This document shows, in pieces, positions 24,573-33,444 of a stretch of DNA of 64,000 bases (position 1 is the first letter of the stretch; every line of letters begins with the position of its first letter). Source of the stretch: G963677185 sp963677185 (GTDB lineage: Bacteria > Bacillota > Syntrophomonadia > Syntrophomonadales > Syntrophomonadaceae); the NCBI GenBank assembly GCA_963677185.1, contig OY781889.1, forward strand, positions 3,162,001-3,226,000, given 5' to 3'. Below the pieces are notes generated by a model that worked only from the letters and a program-made list of their open reading frames with translations, was not told the DNA's origin and did not search any database. The position numbers and the translations under genes are program-made.

Positions 24573-27359
24573 TCATCCTATCTTAATCCGTTCAACATAA
24601 TCCATCATGGTCTGGGTGAACTCGGCAATCTTTCTATCCAGAGCGGCGGCCATGCCATCGCCAGCATTCAATCCTCTGCGCACCTGCTGATTAAGCCACT
24701 CCTGCTCGCGATCCCCGGTGCTGCTGCCAACATTGTACCGGGCGTGTTTGCCGGCAATGGACTTGGTCCATTCGCCCAGCCCCACACCGATGCTTTTGGT
24801 AAACACCTCAGTGCAGCCGCTACCCATGGCTTCCCACAGGCCTTTGCGCTCCCCATTTGCTTCAGTATCGTTATACCAATGGTAGAATACCCGGTAAACG
24901 AAATAGAAGCTCAACCACTTGGCCAATAGCCAGGGTTTGTCTGTCCCGGGCATCTCCACCAGCCCATCGGCCTGGCCAACCACTTCAGTCAGGCGTTTAG
25001 ATAAAACCGAGCCGAACTCATCCCAGCCCATATGGCCTTTGCTGATGCGTTCGTTAATGCAATCAATCATAAGCCCCTTGGCATTGGTTATTACGAATCC
25101 GGTGATCGGGCCTCCAAATGGCGCAAGGGCGGCGTCCAGGGCTAAATCGCCAATGGTAACGAGGATTTCGGCTTTGGATATGGCTTCATCATACCAGGCC
25201 GCATCATCAAGGTATTTTTGCTGCTGGTCCAGGATGGAGCGCGATGCGATGTTCCAGCATTCTTTGCGAAAAACCTGCAGGTCCTTCAAGCCCATCTTAT
25301 CGAAGCCCTGTTCAAGCTCCCGCTGCTTCTGCGGCCGCAGACGCGTGGGCATGTAGGTGTCAATGATCCGGACGCAATGCTTGAATTCCTCCTGCCTTTC
25401 GGTTTCGTAAACGAGCAAGTCCGGCATTAGCTTTACTTCGGTCAGATTGTCAAAGCGACCAACCGGAGCATCACAGCTCATCTCCAACTGCCCTTTTACC
25501 TCTTCTGGAGCCGGCAGCGATAGTTCCGCCTGGAATCTATACAGAAGATATTCCCCGGTGCTGTTCTCCATATCCAGGGTCTGCATGAGCCCGACAATAT
25601 TGCTTATGCCACGTTCATCACTGAAACTGACATCCACATTTTGAGGCTGCTTGACCTCCAGCATCCGGGTGTTCTCGTTCCAGGCGCCCATCCGGAATGC
25701 AACCGAGGTTACCGGCATCTCTCCCCGGGCGTCTTTGTAGGCCAGTATTTCTGGCGGTTTGCCCAGGAAATCGGGTAGAATACCCTCGTAGCACATTACT
25801 GCCGAGAATACTGTACGGGCATATTCCTTCTCGTTGCTGGCGATGATCTCGCATTGGATGCTTTCATAAAAGCTTGTAAGGTCCTTATGCGGAGATATAT
25901 CTGTGGCCTTGATAACTCCCTGGCCGCTGGCATCCTGCCCGGTGTTCAGGTCGAACGAACTGCTGGCAGACATTTTATTAACCGTGATATTGGTCGGTGG
26001 ATTAATGAAATTCACCAGCTTGAAGGCCATTTCAAAACTGCGCCCCGATGCGGCCAGTATATACAGTGAAGGACCAGGCAGTTCAATGGCGGCATCTCCA
26101 ATCACATTGAAGCTCACATTGTTCTGAAATGTGCCGCCGGCTCCGGTGAACATGAAGCTGATCACCGCCGAGCTGCTGGTCTGGGCCGTTGCCGCTGAAC
26201 CAGGGGCTGCACTGGCCGCCATGTAAGAGCCTGACAACCCGGCAGTACGTACTTCAAGAAGTGGATCTGTGGAAAAAATGCTTATTCCCTGGCTGAGGTC
26301 AGGGCGGTCAACTTCAGCCCCCTCGGGAGTTATTTCTATCATGCGGGCATAGACAAATACCGGCGAGCTGTTCCATTTGATCTTGTCACCGAAATCCTTG
26401 TTGATCGCCATTCGGTAAGTGCTGCCGCTTTCATTCTGGCTGTCCCCGGAGACAGGACCGCTGCTGGCAATGGCCGCGCCGGCCACTGCGGCAATTGTGC
26501 TGCCCAAAACAATGGCGATGGCTACAGGTACGCTGGTCTCGCCGGCAGTGTCAGCGGCATTGGTGTTGGTTGAACCGCTCTGGCCGGTTCCGGGCAGGTA
26601 TTCTTTAGTTACTTTCACATCCACTTTTTCAACGATAGCGATAATCTCGGGATTATCTCCAGGCGGCAGGGTTTTAAGCCATGCGCGCCAGGCATCATCA
26701 GAACCAGACTGGCTCTTCCTGATTCTCCCAAATAGTTCAATAATGTAAATACCGTCAGGAAAATCCGCCTCCGGGATCAATATGTAATAGTGGATCTCGG
26801 TCTCATGCGAATACGGGTCCTGATCGAATGCTAACAAAGCGGGACGACCGCTCACCGTGGTATCTTTAAACGTGAACGCCGTATCCGAACCATACCAGCT
26901 TCTTTCATCCTCTTTCCATATTTTGAATACCTCGTCCTGTGTCTGCCCGGGTCCTCGGCCCTGACCCAATTCCATGGCGTACCATTCATCAGTATACCAA
27001 TAGTAGGGATCTTGTCTCGATGTGTTCAAGGCTACATTTTGTTGCATAACATCGCTTACTTCGATAGTCATTTTGCAGGTGCCCAGGGGAACATCTGAAT
27101 TTGAATGCCCTTTTAGATAAGTATCTATGAAAAGAATATAGCTATATCCTGAATAGTCGGCTTTATCGACCCTGCCTCTGTCAAATCCGCTAGCGTTGGT
27201 TCTAACGGCATAGTCGTATTTATCCCAATTATATGGCGGCCCCAGATCTGACTGGCTGACCGCCGCAACACCGGTTCCGGATAAAAAGGGCATGGCCAGC
27301 ACTGACAAAACAAGGATCACCAAACAACGCATCCATTTGTCACAAGGTTGTCTCTTCAT
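24573..27359 (-). CDS. Large exported protein of unknown function
   Basis: 928 residues with an N-terminal signal peptide ('CLVILVLSVLAMPFLSGTGVAA'). Residues about 35-260 look like beta-rich extracellular sequence. A hydrophobic alanine/glycine segment near 275-305 ('VPVAIAIVLGSTIAAVAGAAIASSG') may cross or insert in the membrane. A second beta-rich part is followed from about residue 650 by a helical C-terminus with further hydrophobic stretches ('LALDAALAPFGGPITGFVITNAKG', 'WLLAKWLSFYFVYRVFYHWY'). AAGGAGG lies 7 bases before the ATG. I do not recognise a family. It heads a block of surface and membrane genes, with a MORN lipoprotein and a zinc-ribbon membrane protein immediately upstream on the same strand. 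Some C-terminal features recall polymorphic effector proteins, but this is weak. Confidence 0.6.
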   Translation of the reverse strand: MKRQPCDKWMRCLVILVLSVLAMPFLSGTGVAAVSQSDLGPPYNWDKYDYAVRTNASGFDRGRVDKADYSGYSYILFIDTYLKGHSNSDVPLGTCKMTIEVSDVMQQNVALNTSRQDPYYWYTDEWYAMELGQGRGPGQTQDEVFKIWKEDERSWYGSDTAFTFKDTTVSGRPALLAFDQDPYSHETEIHYYILIPEADFPDGIYIIELFGRIRKSQSGSDDAWRAWLKTLPPGDNPEIIAIVEKVDVKVTKEYLPGTGQSGSTNTNAADTAGETSVPVAIAIVLGSTIAAVAGAAIASSGPVSGDSQNESGSTYRMAINKDFGDKIKWNSSPVFVYARMIEITPEGAEVDRPDLSQGISIFSTDPLLEVRTAGLSGSYMAASAAPGSAATAQTSSSAVISFMFTGAGGTFQNNVSFNVIGDAAIELPGPSLYILAASGRSFEMAFKLVNFINPPTNITVNKMSASSSFDLNTGQDASGQGVIKATDISPHKDLTSFYESIQCEIIASNEKEYARTVFSAVMCYEGILPDFLGKPPEILAYKDARGEMPVTSVAFRMGAWNENTRMLEVKQPQNVDVSFSDERGISNIVGLMQTLDMENSTGEYLLYRFQAELSLPAPEEVKGQLEMSCDAPVGRFDNLTEVKLMPDLLVYETERQEEFKHCVRIIDTYMPTRLRPQKQRELEQGFDKMGLKDLQVFRKECWNIASRSILDQQQKYLDDAAWYDEAISKAEILVTIGDLALDAALAPFGGPITGFVITNAKGLMIDCINERISKGHMGWDEFGSVLSKRLTEVVGQADGLVEMPGTDKPWLLAKWLSFYFVYRVFYHWYNDTEANGERKGLWEAMGSGCTEVFTKSIGVGLGEWTKSIAGKHARYNVGSSTGDREQEWLNQQVRRGLNAGDGMAAALDRKIAEFTQTMMDYVERIKIG

Positions 27360-27429
27360 ACCATGGCCTCCTTTGGATCGAAACCAGTATAGCTGGCCTC
27401 CAGGCCGATTGCACTTCTATCTCAGCATA

Positions 27430-28047
27430 TTAGTACTTTTCCCCCGGCACATTGGGTGAAAAACGTTCGCCTTTGTCGGAGGTCGATAACCAGTGGCCGT
27501 CTTTCTTGGCCGTGGTCCAATTGCTCGGCGTTCCGGGTTGGGGGCCGTTCATGGGATCATGCAGTATGCCTTCACCATTCGGCAGATTATCCTTAAAGTT
27601 TCCTTCGAAATATGAACCATCCGTCCCGATGGTCAATTTACCGTATCCGTTTATTTTGCCGTCTTTCCATTCCCCGGTGTAGAATTCCCCATAACTGTCC
27701 CAAGCCACGTTCCACTCGGAGGAAGTGCCGTTTCCATCCGGCAGTCCATTAAGCAATTGACCGTGGTACTTGTCACCGTTGGGCCAGGCGTAGTCACCCT
27801 GGGTACGGTTCGCCTGCTGATTGCTGCTGGGACTTGAATCCTTGCCCTTTTCAGGACTATTTTGGGAATCCGAAGTAGTGGCGGTTTTGTCATTTGTGCT
27901 GGTGGATTTATCACTGGAAGTACTGCTCTGGGAAGTATTATTCTCGTCTATAGGCACTATTTTGCAGCCTCCCGATAAAAACAAACCAGCCATTAGAATA
28001 AGCGCAAGCAATGTAATAACCAATTTGCCTGTATTTCTTGGATTCAT
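27430..28047 (-). CDS. MORN-repeat lipoprotein
   Basis: About 205 residues. The N-terminus is a lipoprotein signal, 'LITLLALILMAGLFLSGGC', with lipobox LSGGC. A Ser/Thr/Asn-rich spacer of about 60 residues precedes MORN repeats in the C-terminal half: 'YHGQLLNGLPDGNG', 'YTGEWKDGKINGYGKL', 'FEGNFKDNLPNGEGIL'. MORN repeats form flat beta-sheets that bind proteins or lipids; this copy would be anchored on the outer face of the membrane. GGAGGAGTA lies just before two ATG codons; 28047 gives the better 7-base spacing. It lies between the 928-residue exported protein and a small zinc-ribbon protein and probably belongs with them. Partner unknown. Confidence 0.7.
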   Translation of the reverse strand: MNPRNTGKLVITLLALILMAGLFLSGGCKIVPIDENNTSQSSTSSDKSTSTNDKTATTSDSQNSPEKGKDSSPSSNQQANRTQGDYAWPNGDKYHGQLLNGLPDGNGTSSEWNVAWDSYGEFYTGEWKDGKINGYGKLTIGTDGSYFEGNFKDNLPNGEGILHDPMNGPQPGTPSNWTTAKKDGHWLSTSDKGERFSPNVPGEKY

Positions 28048-28071
28048 CATTACTCCTCCCATCTTTGTATT

Positions 28072-28266
28072 TTAGAACACAATCGTATAGTGAGCAAAAA
28101 ACCATATTCCCCCGGCTATCAGGGCGATCAAGCCCAGGATCAGCAGCACGAAAGATACCCAAATGAAGATCCGGGAGGTTTTGTGGATGGCCGGCATGGC
28201 TTGACCACAAAATCCGCAGAATTGAGACCCGGGAGGATTATCATTGCCGCATCCATTGCATCGCAT
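28072..28266 (-). CDS. Small zinc-ribbon membrane protein
   Basis: 64 residues. It starts with a zinc ribbon ('CNGCGNDNPPGSQFCGFCG', four cysteines in two CxxC pairs) followed by one strong transmembrane helix ('IFIWVSFVLLILGLIALIAGGIWFF'). AGGTGG lies 7 bases before ATG 28266, so the frame extension to 28329 is rejected. This pattern recurs with MORN and YIP1-like membrane proteins in Clostridia. Role unknown. Confidence 0.65.
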   Translation of the reverse strand: MRCNGCGNDNPPGSQFCGFCGQAMPAIHKTSRIFIWVSFVLLILGLIALIAGGIWFFAHYTIVF

Positions 28267-28329
28267 TCCGATACCACCTTTCTTATCACAGTTCTGGCCG
28301 AAGCTTATCCTGTGACTCAATGCCGGCAC

Positions 28330-29069
28330 ATAGTTTTCCGACTGACTTCAGAGACCGGATTTCACCAGTCGCAGGAACATGATTGGCTGGCAAGCTCTTT
28401 ATCGTTTGTCAAATATTATAACACGCTATTTTGCAGATAAGTTTCATTGGCGGTCTACAACATTAATATTACTTCCTTAATGGGCAAAATAAGCCGTTAA
28501 ACCAGTCCTCTTTCACCGGTTGTTATGATGTAAACAGGATAAGGAATCCGACATGCACAATATTTATGGAATATACGTTGCTATGGCACTTGGAGAGTGA
28601 CTGCCGACGAATACTAGAAGACTCTTCGAAGGCGAACCCTGTCCTGCCGGTGGAACGCAGGATGCGTGGAACGCGAACCTGGCCACGGATGGCCAGTTGG
28701 AGCGGGACCGGCTGACTGGGGAGACGAGAAGCATAGTCTTCTTTTGAGGAGGCCCGGAACGAGCCAAGTCCCATAGCAACGGCATCCAAAACATTTTGCA
28801 TGTATTATCATCAAACATAAATTTAATAAATTCAGCGGGAGTTACCCACGATGAGTTGACACGGCCATTACCAATGCTTCAATTGACAGTCTTTAGAAGC
28901 ACGGGATAAAATGAATCATCTTCTCCAAGCGGAGCTTAATCCGCAGTTATTCATTGCTTTTTAACTGCCGCTGCAATCATTTTAAGTGCTAAATATGTGC
29001 TGCAGGGAGAAATTTTCCCTGTGAGCCTGAACAGACCGAATACGTGTTTCACTATCAGGGGGTCATGCC
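28330..29069. other. 740-base non-coding stretch with the second dispersed repeat
   Basis: No gene is supported. It contains the repeat at 28549-28713. A small hairpin, CAGGGA (29003-29008) with TCCCTG (29016-29021), lies 49 bases before the next gene. The open frames seen here are translations of the repeat. Confidence 0.6.
28549..28713 (+). repeat. Dispersed hairpin-rich repeat, copy 2
   Basis: The reverse complement of copy 1 at 319-484. It contains ACGCA-GGA-TGCGT at 28655-28667 and CTGGCCA-CGGA-TGGCCAG at 28679-28696, plus the palindrome GAAGACTCTTC at 28617-28627. Conservation runs through stems and the stretches between them. The two loops share GGAT. Neither copy has a transposase beside it. 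Confidence 0.75.
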
Positions 29070-30194
29070 ATGAATTTCTGTAATAAATGTGGCAATCGAT
29101 TAGCTGAAAATCTCAAATTTTGTACAGCTTGCGGGACACCGGTTGGTATCTGGAAGGCGGGCTCGGTCCATGATGTTCCCATGCATCTTGCGGCAAAACC
29201 GGCATTACAGGTTCAGTGCCCGGGGTGTGGAGCCTCGGCGCCAGGCAGCCTCAAGTTTTGTACGAAATGCGGCGGTGCGCTGACCGCGCCGGTTGCTCCT
29301 GCTTCGAGCCCCGGCTTGCTGCATGGTTCATCAAAGGTGATAGCAGGTATCCAATCAGCCAATGCCGCAGTACACCGTGGCAACTCACTGATGTCCAGTG
29401 CTGCTTTGAGCCTGCCGGGAAGCGGCGAAGTAATTCTGGACCAGTCATTTTCAATGGCGGCTTTGGCTCCGATTACCGGACCATTGAGTGTCATCATGAG
29501 CTCGGCTCGCCGGATTTTCACCAGTCTGCCAGCGGTCATCAAGGATCCTAAAAAGCTCATTCCCCTTCTTCTTATAACCCTGGTCTGGCTGGTCCTCAAT
29601 TTGCTGCCACTGTTCGGAATCAATATTGCGACCCTGAATTTCTTGACCTTTGCCCGGAGCGGGGCTAATTCCGGACTGTTCGGCATACTAGGCGGAACGG
29701 TCGGTAAAGTGTTTATTTCCTACTTTGTTTTTTCGCTCTTGGTGCCACTGCTCTCCGGTGAAAACGCCTTTTCCGGCATGAGCAACGGCTTCGCCAGCTT
29801 TTTCAAATCTTTTTTCTTGCCGGGCTTTACCCGCTACGGAAGCATGGTTCTGGGGGGCGGACTGGCCTTAATTTCTTACAATTTTATGACCGGGGACGCC
29901 TCCTGGCAAAACAGCCTGGTGGGCTTCCTGGCAGCGTTCATGTCCATAAAAGCCCTGGCCAGCCAGGGCGGCTTTCTGCGCCGCCTGCTCACGTCAATAG
30001 CCGCCAAATTCAATGACGGCCGTTTGCCTGATACCACGGTTATCAACAGCACTATAACCGGATGGGGATCCGGCTTCGTTCTGGCCATTCCCATGGCCGC
30101 TTTCGGCATAAGCTTCCTGCCGTATATAGCAGGAGCGGCAGGTGCAGTCATGGGAATCGGGCTGCTGTTGACAGGCAGAATAGTGAAAGCATGA
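29070..30194 (+). CDS. Double zinc-ribbon multi-pass membrane protein
   Basis: 374 residues. Two zinc ribbons stand at the N-terminus ('CNKCGNRLAENLKFCTACG' and 'CPGCGASAPGSLKFCTKCG'). After a flexible stretch of about 80 residues come five or six hydrophobic helices from about residue 165: 'LIPLLLITLVWLVLNLLPLFGI', 'VFISYFVFSLLVPLLSG', then a glycine/alanine-rich C-terminal helix pair. The layout resembles zinc-ribbon plus YIP1-like membrane proteins. GGGGG lies 7 bases before the ATG. The next gene follows 15 bases later, so the two form an operon. No enzymatic motif is seen; the zinc ribbons probably bind a partner protein in the cytoplasm. Confidence 0.6.
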   Translation: MNFCNKCGNRLAENLKFCTACGTPVGIWKAGSVHDVPMHLAAKPALQVQCPGCGASAPGSLKFCTKCGGALTAPVAPASSPGLLHGSSKVIAGIQSANAAVHRGNSLMSSAALSLPGSGEVILDQSFSMAALAPITGPLSVIMSSARRIFTSLPAVIKDPKKLIPLLLITLVWLVLNLLPLFGINIATLNFLTFARSGANSGLFGILGGTVGKVFISYFVFSLLVPLLSGENAFSGMSNGFASFFKSFFLPGFTRYGSMVLGGGLALISYNFMTGDASWQNSLVGFLAAFMSIKALASQGGFLRRLLTSIAAKFNDGRLPDTTVINSTITGWGSGFVLAIPMAAFGISFLPYIAGAAGAVMGIGLLLTGRIVKA

Positions 30195-30209
30195 AAGGAG
30201 ATCGAAATA

Positions 30210-30956
30210 ATGGCGGACATTTCATCAGGTGAAGGGGTAAATGGCAACATTCAACAAAATCCTGTTTCCGCATTTTCAGGGGACTCCCGCCCAGGTGAGG
30301 CGGGCCACACTATTCATATGTTGTGGGAACAAGAGATGCCTGATAGTATCAAGGAAGAACGAAAGACCCACAGTCCCAGTACGGAAGATGCGGTTCGCCA
30401 ATTTGTCAAGATAGCCGGTACAGGCTTCGGGCTGCTGGTTTTGGCTCTGATTCTGTGTATTCAACTACAGGACAATGATTACGGCAACCTGATTGCAGCC
30501 GGGATCACCACTGCCGTGGCTGCTATCGTGATATTGATCTGGAGATATCCACGGAAGGAAATCCATTGGTTCGCACTAACCAATCGATATATACTGCTAT
30601 ATAACACAAGCATTGAACGGGACGATGTTCAGGGATGGCTGGATGGCACAAGCACTGCGCTGGCCACAGCCCAGGATATCGCGGACGATGTCCGCTTCAT
30701 AGCCTCCTTTGTCACTGATTTACCAGACAACAGTCCCGCCCCCGGAATACAAGGCACCGGGCATACGCAACCTGCAGGTATAATTGGTTTGACCAACGTC
30801 AATCGAATTGAATTGCGGCTTAAGGATCACGTCCTTGTTGTTAAAAACCAGAGGCCGGAACCGCCCCTTATATACCTTCTCTGCCAGTCAGCCGACCACA
30901 TGGAACAGGTCCTGGACTTCTTGAAGCAGCGCTGTCCCAATGCTGCCGTATCATAG
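30210..30956 (+). CDS. Two-helix membrane protein of unknown function
   Basis: 248 residues. A polar N-terminus of about 70 residues is followed by two adjacent transmembrane helices ('GTGFGLLVLALILCIQL', 'LIAAGITTAVAAIVILIWRY'), then a cytoplasmic domain with 'EIHWFALTNRYILLYNTSI' and 'VNRIELRLKDHVLVV...IYLLCQSADHMEQVLDFLKQR', which looks like a PH-type (bPH2) barrel. It is co-transcribed with the zinc-ribbon membrane protein at 29070 (15-base gap, AAAGGAGA site). The PH-like assignment is from the hydrophobic pattern only. Confidence 0.5.
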   Translation: MADISSGEGVNGNIQQNPVSAFSGDSRPGEAGHTIHMLWEQEMPDSIKEERKTHSPSTEDAVRQFVKIAGTGFGLLVLALILCIQLQDNDYGNLIAAGITTAVAAIVILIWRYPRKEIHWFALTNRYILLYNTSIERDDVQGWLDGTSTALATAQDIADDVRFIASFVTDLPDNSPAPGIQGTGHTQPAGIIGLTNVNRIELRLKDHVLVVKNQRPEPPLIYLLCQSADHMEQVLDFLKQRCPNAAVS

Positions 30957-31190
30957 CTGCTTGTTGGTTCATATCTGTTTTGCACTGAACCGATATGAAG
31001 CGAATTTATTTTCGCACCCATCGGCACACGTAAAACCGGGAAAACCGGCTGTCGAAGAAACCCTGGCAGCTGAAAACGATGCTATTATTATTAGGGTATA
31101 GTGAAATAGTATTAAAGACGTTAAACTTATTAATATCAGGTATTCTTACAGAATTGTCCTGAAGAACAGCAATATGAACGGAGGAAGAGT

Positions 31191-31619
31191 ATGCTGGGAA
31201 AAACGGTCCAAGAAATCAATGTCGGTGATACAGCCTCTTTCAATAAAAGCGTGGCTGAATATGATGTCTATTCCATGGCCGGAACCATCGGTGACTTCAA
31301 TCCGGCGCATATAAATTCAGTATATGCGAGTGAGACTTCATACGGTAAAATAATCGCCCACGGCATATTATCAATCGGATTCATTTCCAACGTGCTGGGG
31401 ACTCAACTCCCCGGTCCAGGGTCCATTTATATCCATCAGACCTGTGAATTTAAAAAGCCCGTTTTTATAGGTGATACGATCACTGCCACGGTTGAGGTGA
31501 CCAAAAAAGATGAAACCAAAAACCGGGTCTGGTTGCGAACATATTGCACCAACCAGCGGGATGAGCTTGTAGTCGACGGCGAAGCTATAATGATGCCGGT
31601 AAAAAAGAAACCTGCTTGA
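31191..31619 (+). CDS. MaoC-like (R)-specific enoyl-CoA hydratase, copy 1
   Basis: A 142-residue single hot-dog-fold protein. 'GDFNPAHIN' carries the Asp and His pair used by PhaJ-type (R)-hydratases, and 'AHGILSIGFISNVLGTQLPGPGS' is the following helix. The reaction is reversible hydration of 2-enoyl-CoA to (R)-3-hydroxyacyl-CoA. GGAGG lies 7 bases before the ATG. It is followed 40 bases later by a close paralogue. No PHA synthase is nearby, so the pathway is uncertain; links with fatty-acid turnover are likely given the crotonases in the window. Confidence 0.8.
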   Translation: MLGKTVQEINVGDTASFNKSVAEYDVYSMAGTIGDFNPAHINSVYASETSYGKIIAHGILSIGFISNVLGTQLPGPGSIYIHQTCEFKKPVFIGDTITATVEVTKKDETKNRVWLRTYCTNQRDELVVDGEAIMMPVKKKPA

Positions 31620-31659
31620 GCATATTTATTGAATCATTTGGATGAGGAGGCAGAGGAGC

Positions 31660-32115
31660 ATGCTGGGTAAAACTATCGAGGAAATTAATATCGGCGATAC
31701 GGCCAACTTTACAAAATCTGTTTCCGGGTACGATGTCTATTCATTCGCAGGTGTAACCGGCGACTTTAATCCAGCTCATATTGACTCGGAATTTGCCAGC
31801 GGAACCGCCTTTGGCAAAACCATCGCCCACGGCATATTATCGATTGGATTTATTTCCAATGTGCTGGGAACCCAGCTGCCCGGACCTGGCAGCATCACCG
31901 TCACTATGGAATGCGATTTCAAAAAGCCGGTTTATATAGGTGATACGATAACCGCTTTTGTCGAGGTGACTAAGAAAGATGAAGCTAAAAACCGGGTCTG
32001 GCTGCGCACCTATTGCAACAACCAGCGGGATGAACTGGTAGTCGACGGTGAGGCAATAATGATGCCGGTCACAAAAAGCATAAAAGATCTTGATATGCAG
32101 CACCATGCAAAATAG
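31660..32115 (+). CDS. MaoC-like (R)-specific enoyl-CoA hydratase, copy 2
   Basis: 151 residues, very similar to the gene before it throughout, with the same catalytic pattern ('TGDFNPAHID') and an extra 10-residue polar tail. An AGGAG site directly before ATG 31660, with GGAGG a little further up, fixes the start; the longer frame adds only six residues. Differences gather in 'SITVTMECDFKKPVY' against 'SIYIHQTCEFKKPVF', next to the acyl pocket strand, so the pair may differ in chain length or form a heterodimer. Confidence 0.8.
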   Translation: MLGKTIEEINIGDTANFTKSVSGYDVYSFAGVTGDFNPAHIDSEFASGTAFGKTIAHGILSIGFISNVLGTQLPGPGSITVTMECDFKKPVYIGDTITAFVEVTKKDEAKNRVWLRTYCNNQRDELVVDGEAIMMPVTKSIKDLDMQHHAK

Positions 32116-32154
32116 CTTATCTCTATTTATGGCTGAATAAATCAATCAGGAGAA

Positions 32155-32186
32155 GCGGCCCGATATGCATCCTGGGCCGCCTTTTG
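32155..32186 (+). terminator. Terminator after the MaoC pair
   Basis: GCGGCCC (32155-32161) and GGGCCGC (32174-32180) form a 7-bp stem followed by CTTTT. It lies 39 bases after the second MaoC stop codon. Confidence 0.7.
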
Positions 32187-32342
32187 TGCAAACATTCTTT
32201 GGATTTCCGGATTTTTTTGCCATTTGCAGGCAACAAAACCGGCTGGAATCTACGATTTTAAAGGCAAAGACACTGGCAATCAGCAATAAGGCTGAATCCT
32301 GCATATCAAAGGTTCCCTGGGAATAATCACTTATAAAATTCG

Positions 32343-32939
32343 TTAGGCGATTCCACAACCCATGAATTTTTCCCCGCACTCCATGCACAGACGGGTTTGC
32401 TCCCCTTTGAAGCTGTCTTCCTGGTGATACACATTCTGCCGATAACAAGAGCTTCCTGGCGGGATTACCTGTTCACATTCTCTGCATTGGAACTCTTTTC
32501 GGGTCTTGCTTACCATGTGTAAGCGGCCCAATCGTTTTGGCGGTTCTATTCCTACGATAGCTTGACGAGACGGCAAATCGGCAGGGTTTTCTTCACTTTT
32601 AATCCAGAGGATTCGCGGGTCCCCCACTTGTTTACGGAGCTGGTTGATTTCGGTGGCTAACTGCTCGAATTCCGATTTGTTAACCCGCCAGTTTCCGATT
32701 ACCTGGTTCAGCACCAGATTGCTGTCGGTGTAAATGGCTTTAAGTTCCCAACCTTGCATAACCGCGTATTTGAGAGCGGTTAACACTGATCGGTATTCGG
32801 CAATATTATTGGTGCCCTGCCCGATATATTCGGATATGGTTGAAATTGTAATGTCCCCCTGCTTGAAAAGTATTCCCACTCCCTGGCTTCCGGGATTGGG
32901 TTCAGCGCATCCATCACAATAAACTGTTAACGGTTCCAT
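32343..32939 (-). CDS. Ribonuclease H family protein with a C-terminal zinc-ribbon-like tail
   Basis: 198 residues. Residues 1-130 form an RNase HI-type domain, with acidic residues in 'VYCDGCAEPNPG', 'NNIAEYRS', 'AIYTDSN' and 'EENPADLPSR'. RNase H removes RNA from RNA-DNA hybrids. The C-terminal 65 residues add two cysteine pairs ('CRECEQVIPPGSSC' and 'CMECGEKFMGC') that could bind zinc, not part of ordinary RNase HI. Two ATG codons compete; AGAGG lies 8 bases before 32939, the chosen one. The gene stands alone. Confidence 0.75.
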   Translation of the reverse strand: MEPLTVYCDGCAEPNPGSQGVGILFKQGDITISTISEYIGQGTNNIAEYRSVLTALKYAVMQGWELKAIYTDSNLVLNQVIGNWRVNKSEFEQLATEINQLRKQVGDPRILWIKSEENPADLPSRQAIVGIEPPKRLGRLHMVSKTRKEFQCRECEQVIPPGSSCYRQNVYHQEDSFKGEQTRLCMECGEKFMGCGIA

Positions 32940-33233
32940 TGGCATTACCTCTTTTACTGCATCTTGTATTCCGAGCAACTGGCTGATTATTAGATAATGA
33001 CAATTTTAGCATGGTGAAACAATATGTGTAATGCACATAATTTAATATCGTCTTTGCCGGAACGGTGAAGCTGTTGATCCTGACACGGGCTGTAAGATGG
33101 TTTATTATATATAAGGCAAAGCTCCAGTAAACTGATATGGTCAGTTGTGCTGCGGAAGGCTAATCAGACTTACGCAACTACATCCGGGCGAGGCTGCCGG
33201 ATTCCCGCATCGCCCTTGCAAGAAGGAAACGCT

Positions 33234-33335
33234 ATGAACGATAAAACCTGGATAATAATCGCTACAGTAGTAATAATAGTTGTTTTCGGCCTGGTTGGCG
33301 GTGGACTCTGGGATGCCTGGATTACCGGCTGGTAA
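33234..33335 (+). CDS. Small single-helix membrane protein
   Basis: 33 residues, of which 'WIIIATVVIIVVFGLVGGGLW' is a transmembrane helix. AAGGA lies 7 bases before the ATG, giving it a better translation signal than the longer open frame around it. Such mini-proteins are easily missed; role unknown. Confidence 0.45.
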   Translation: MNDKTWIIIATVVIIVVFGLVGGGLWDAWITGW

Positions 33336-33444
33336 AAAAATGGCGGATAAAATCTTGCCGTGAATTTGATAATGCCGTTTATAGCAGGATAAACAACTCA
33401 TAGAGCGAATATTCTATGAATACGAAAAAACTTGAAGGAATGAG

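Noticed and set aside
25618..25854. Open frames inside the 928-residue gene and opposite gltB, carB and fadN
   Set aside because: They are shadows of long, well-supported genes and have no independent start signals or family motifs.
31020..31110. Possible c-di-GMP-I or other known riboswitch before the MaoC genes
   Set aside because: Short stems such as CCGG-GAAAA-CCGG are present, but the conserved GEMM core and tetraloop-receptor pattern are not.
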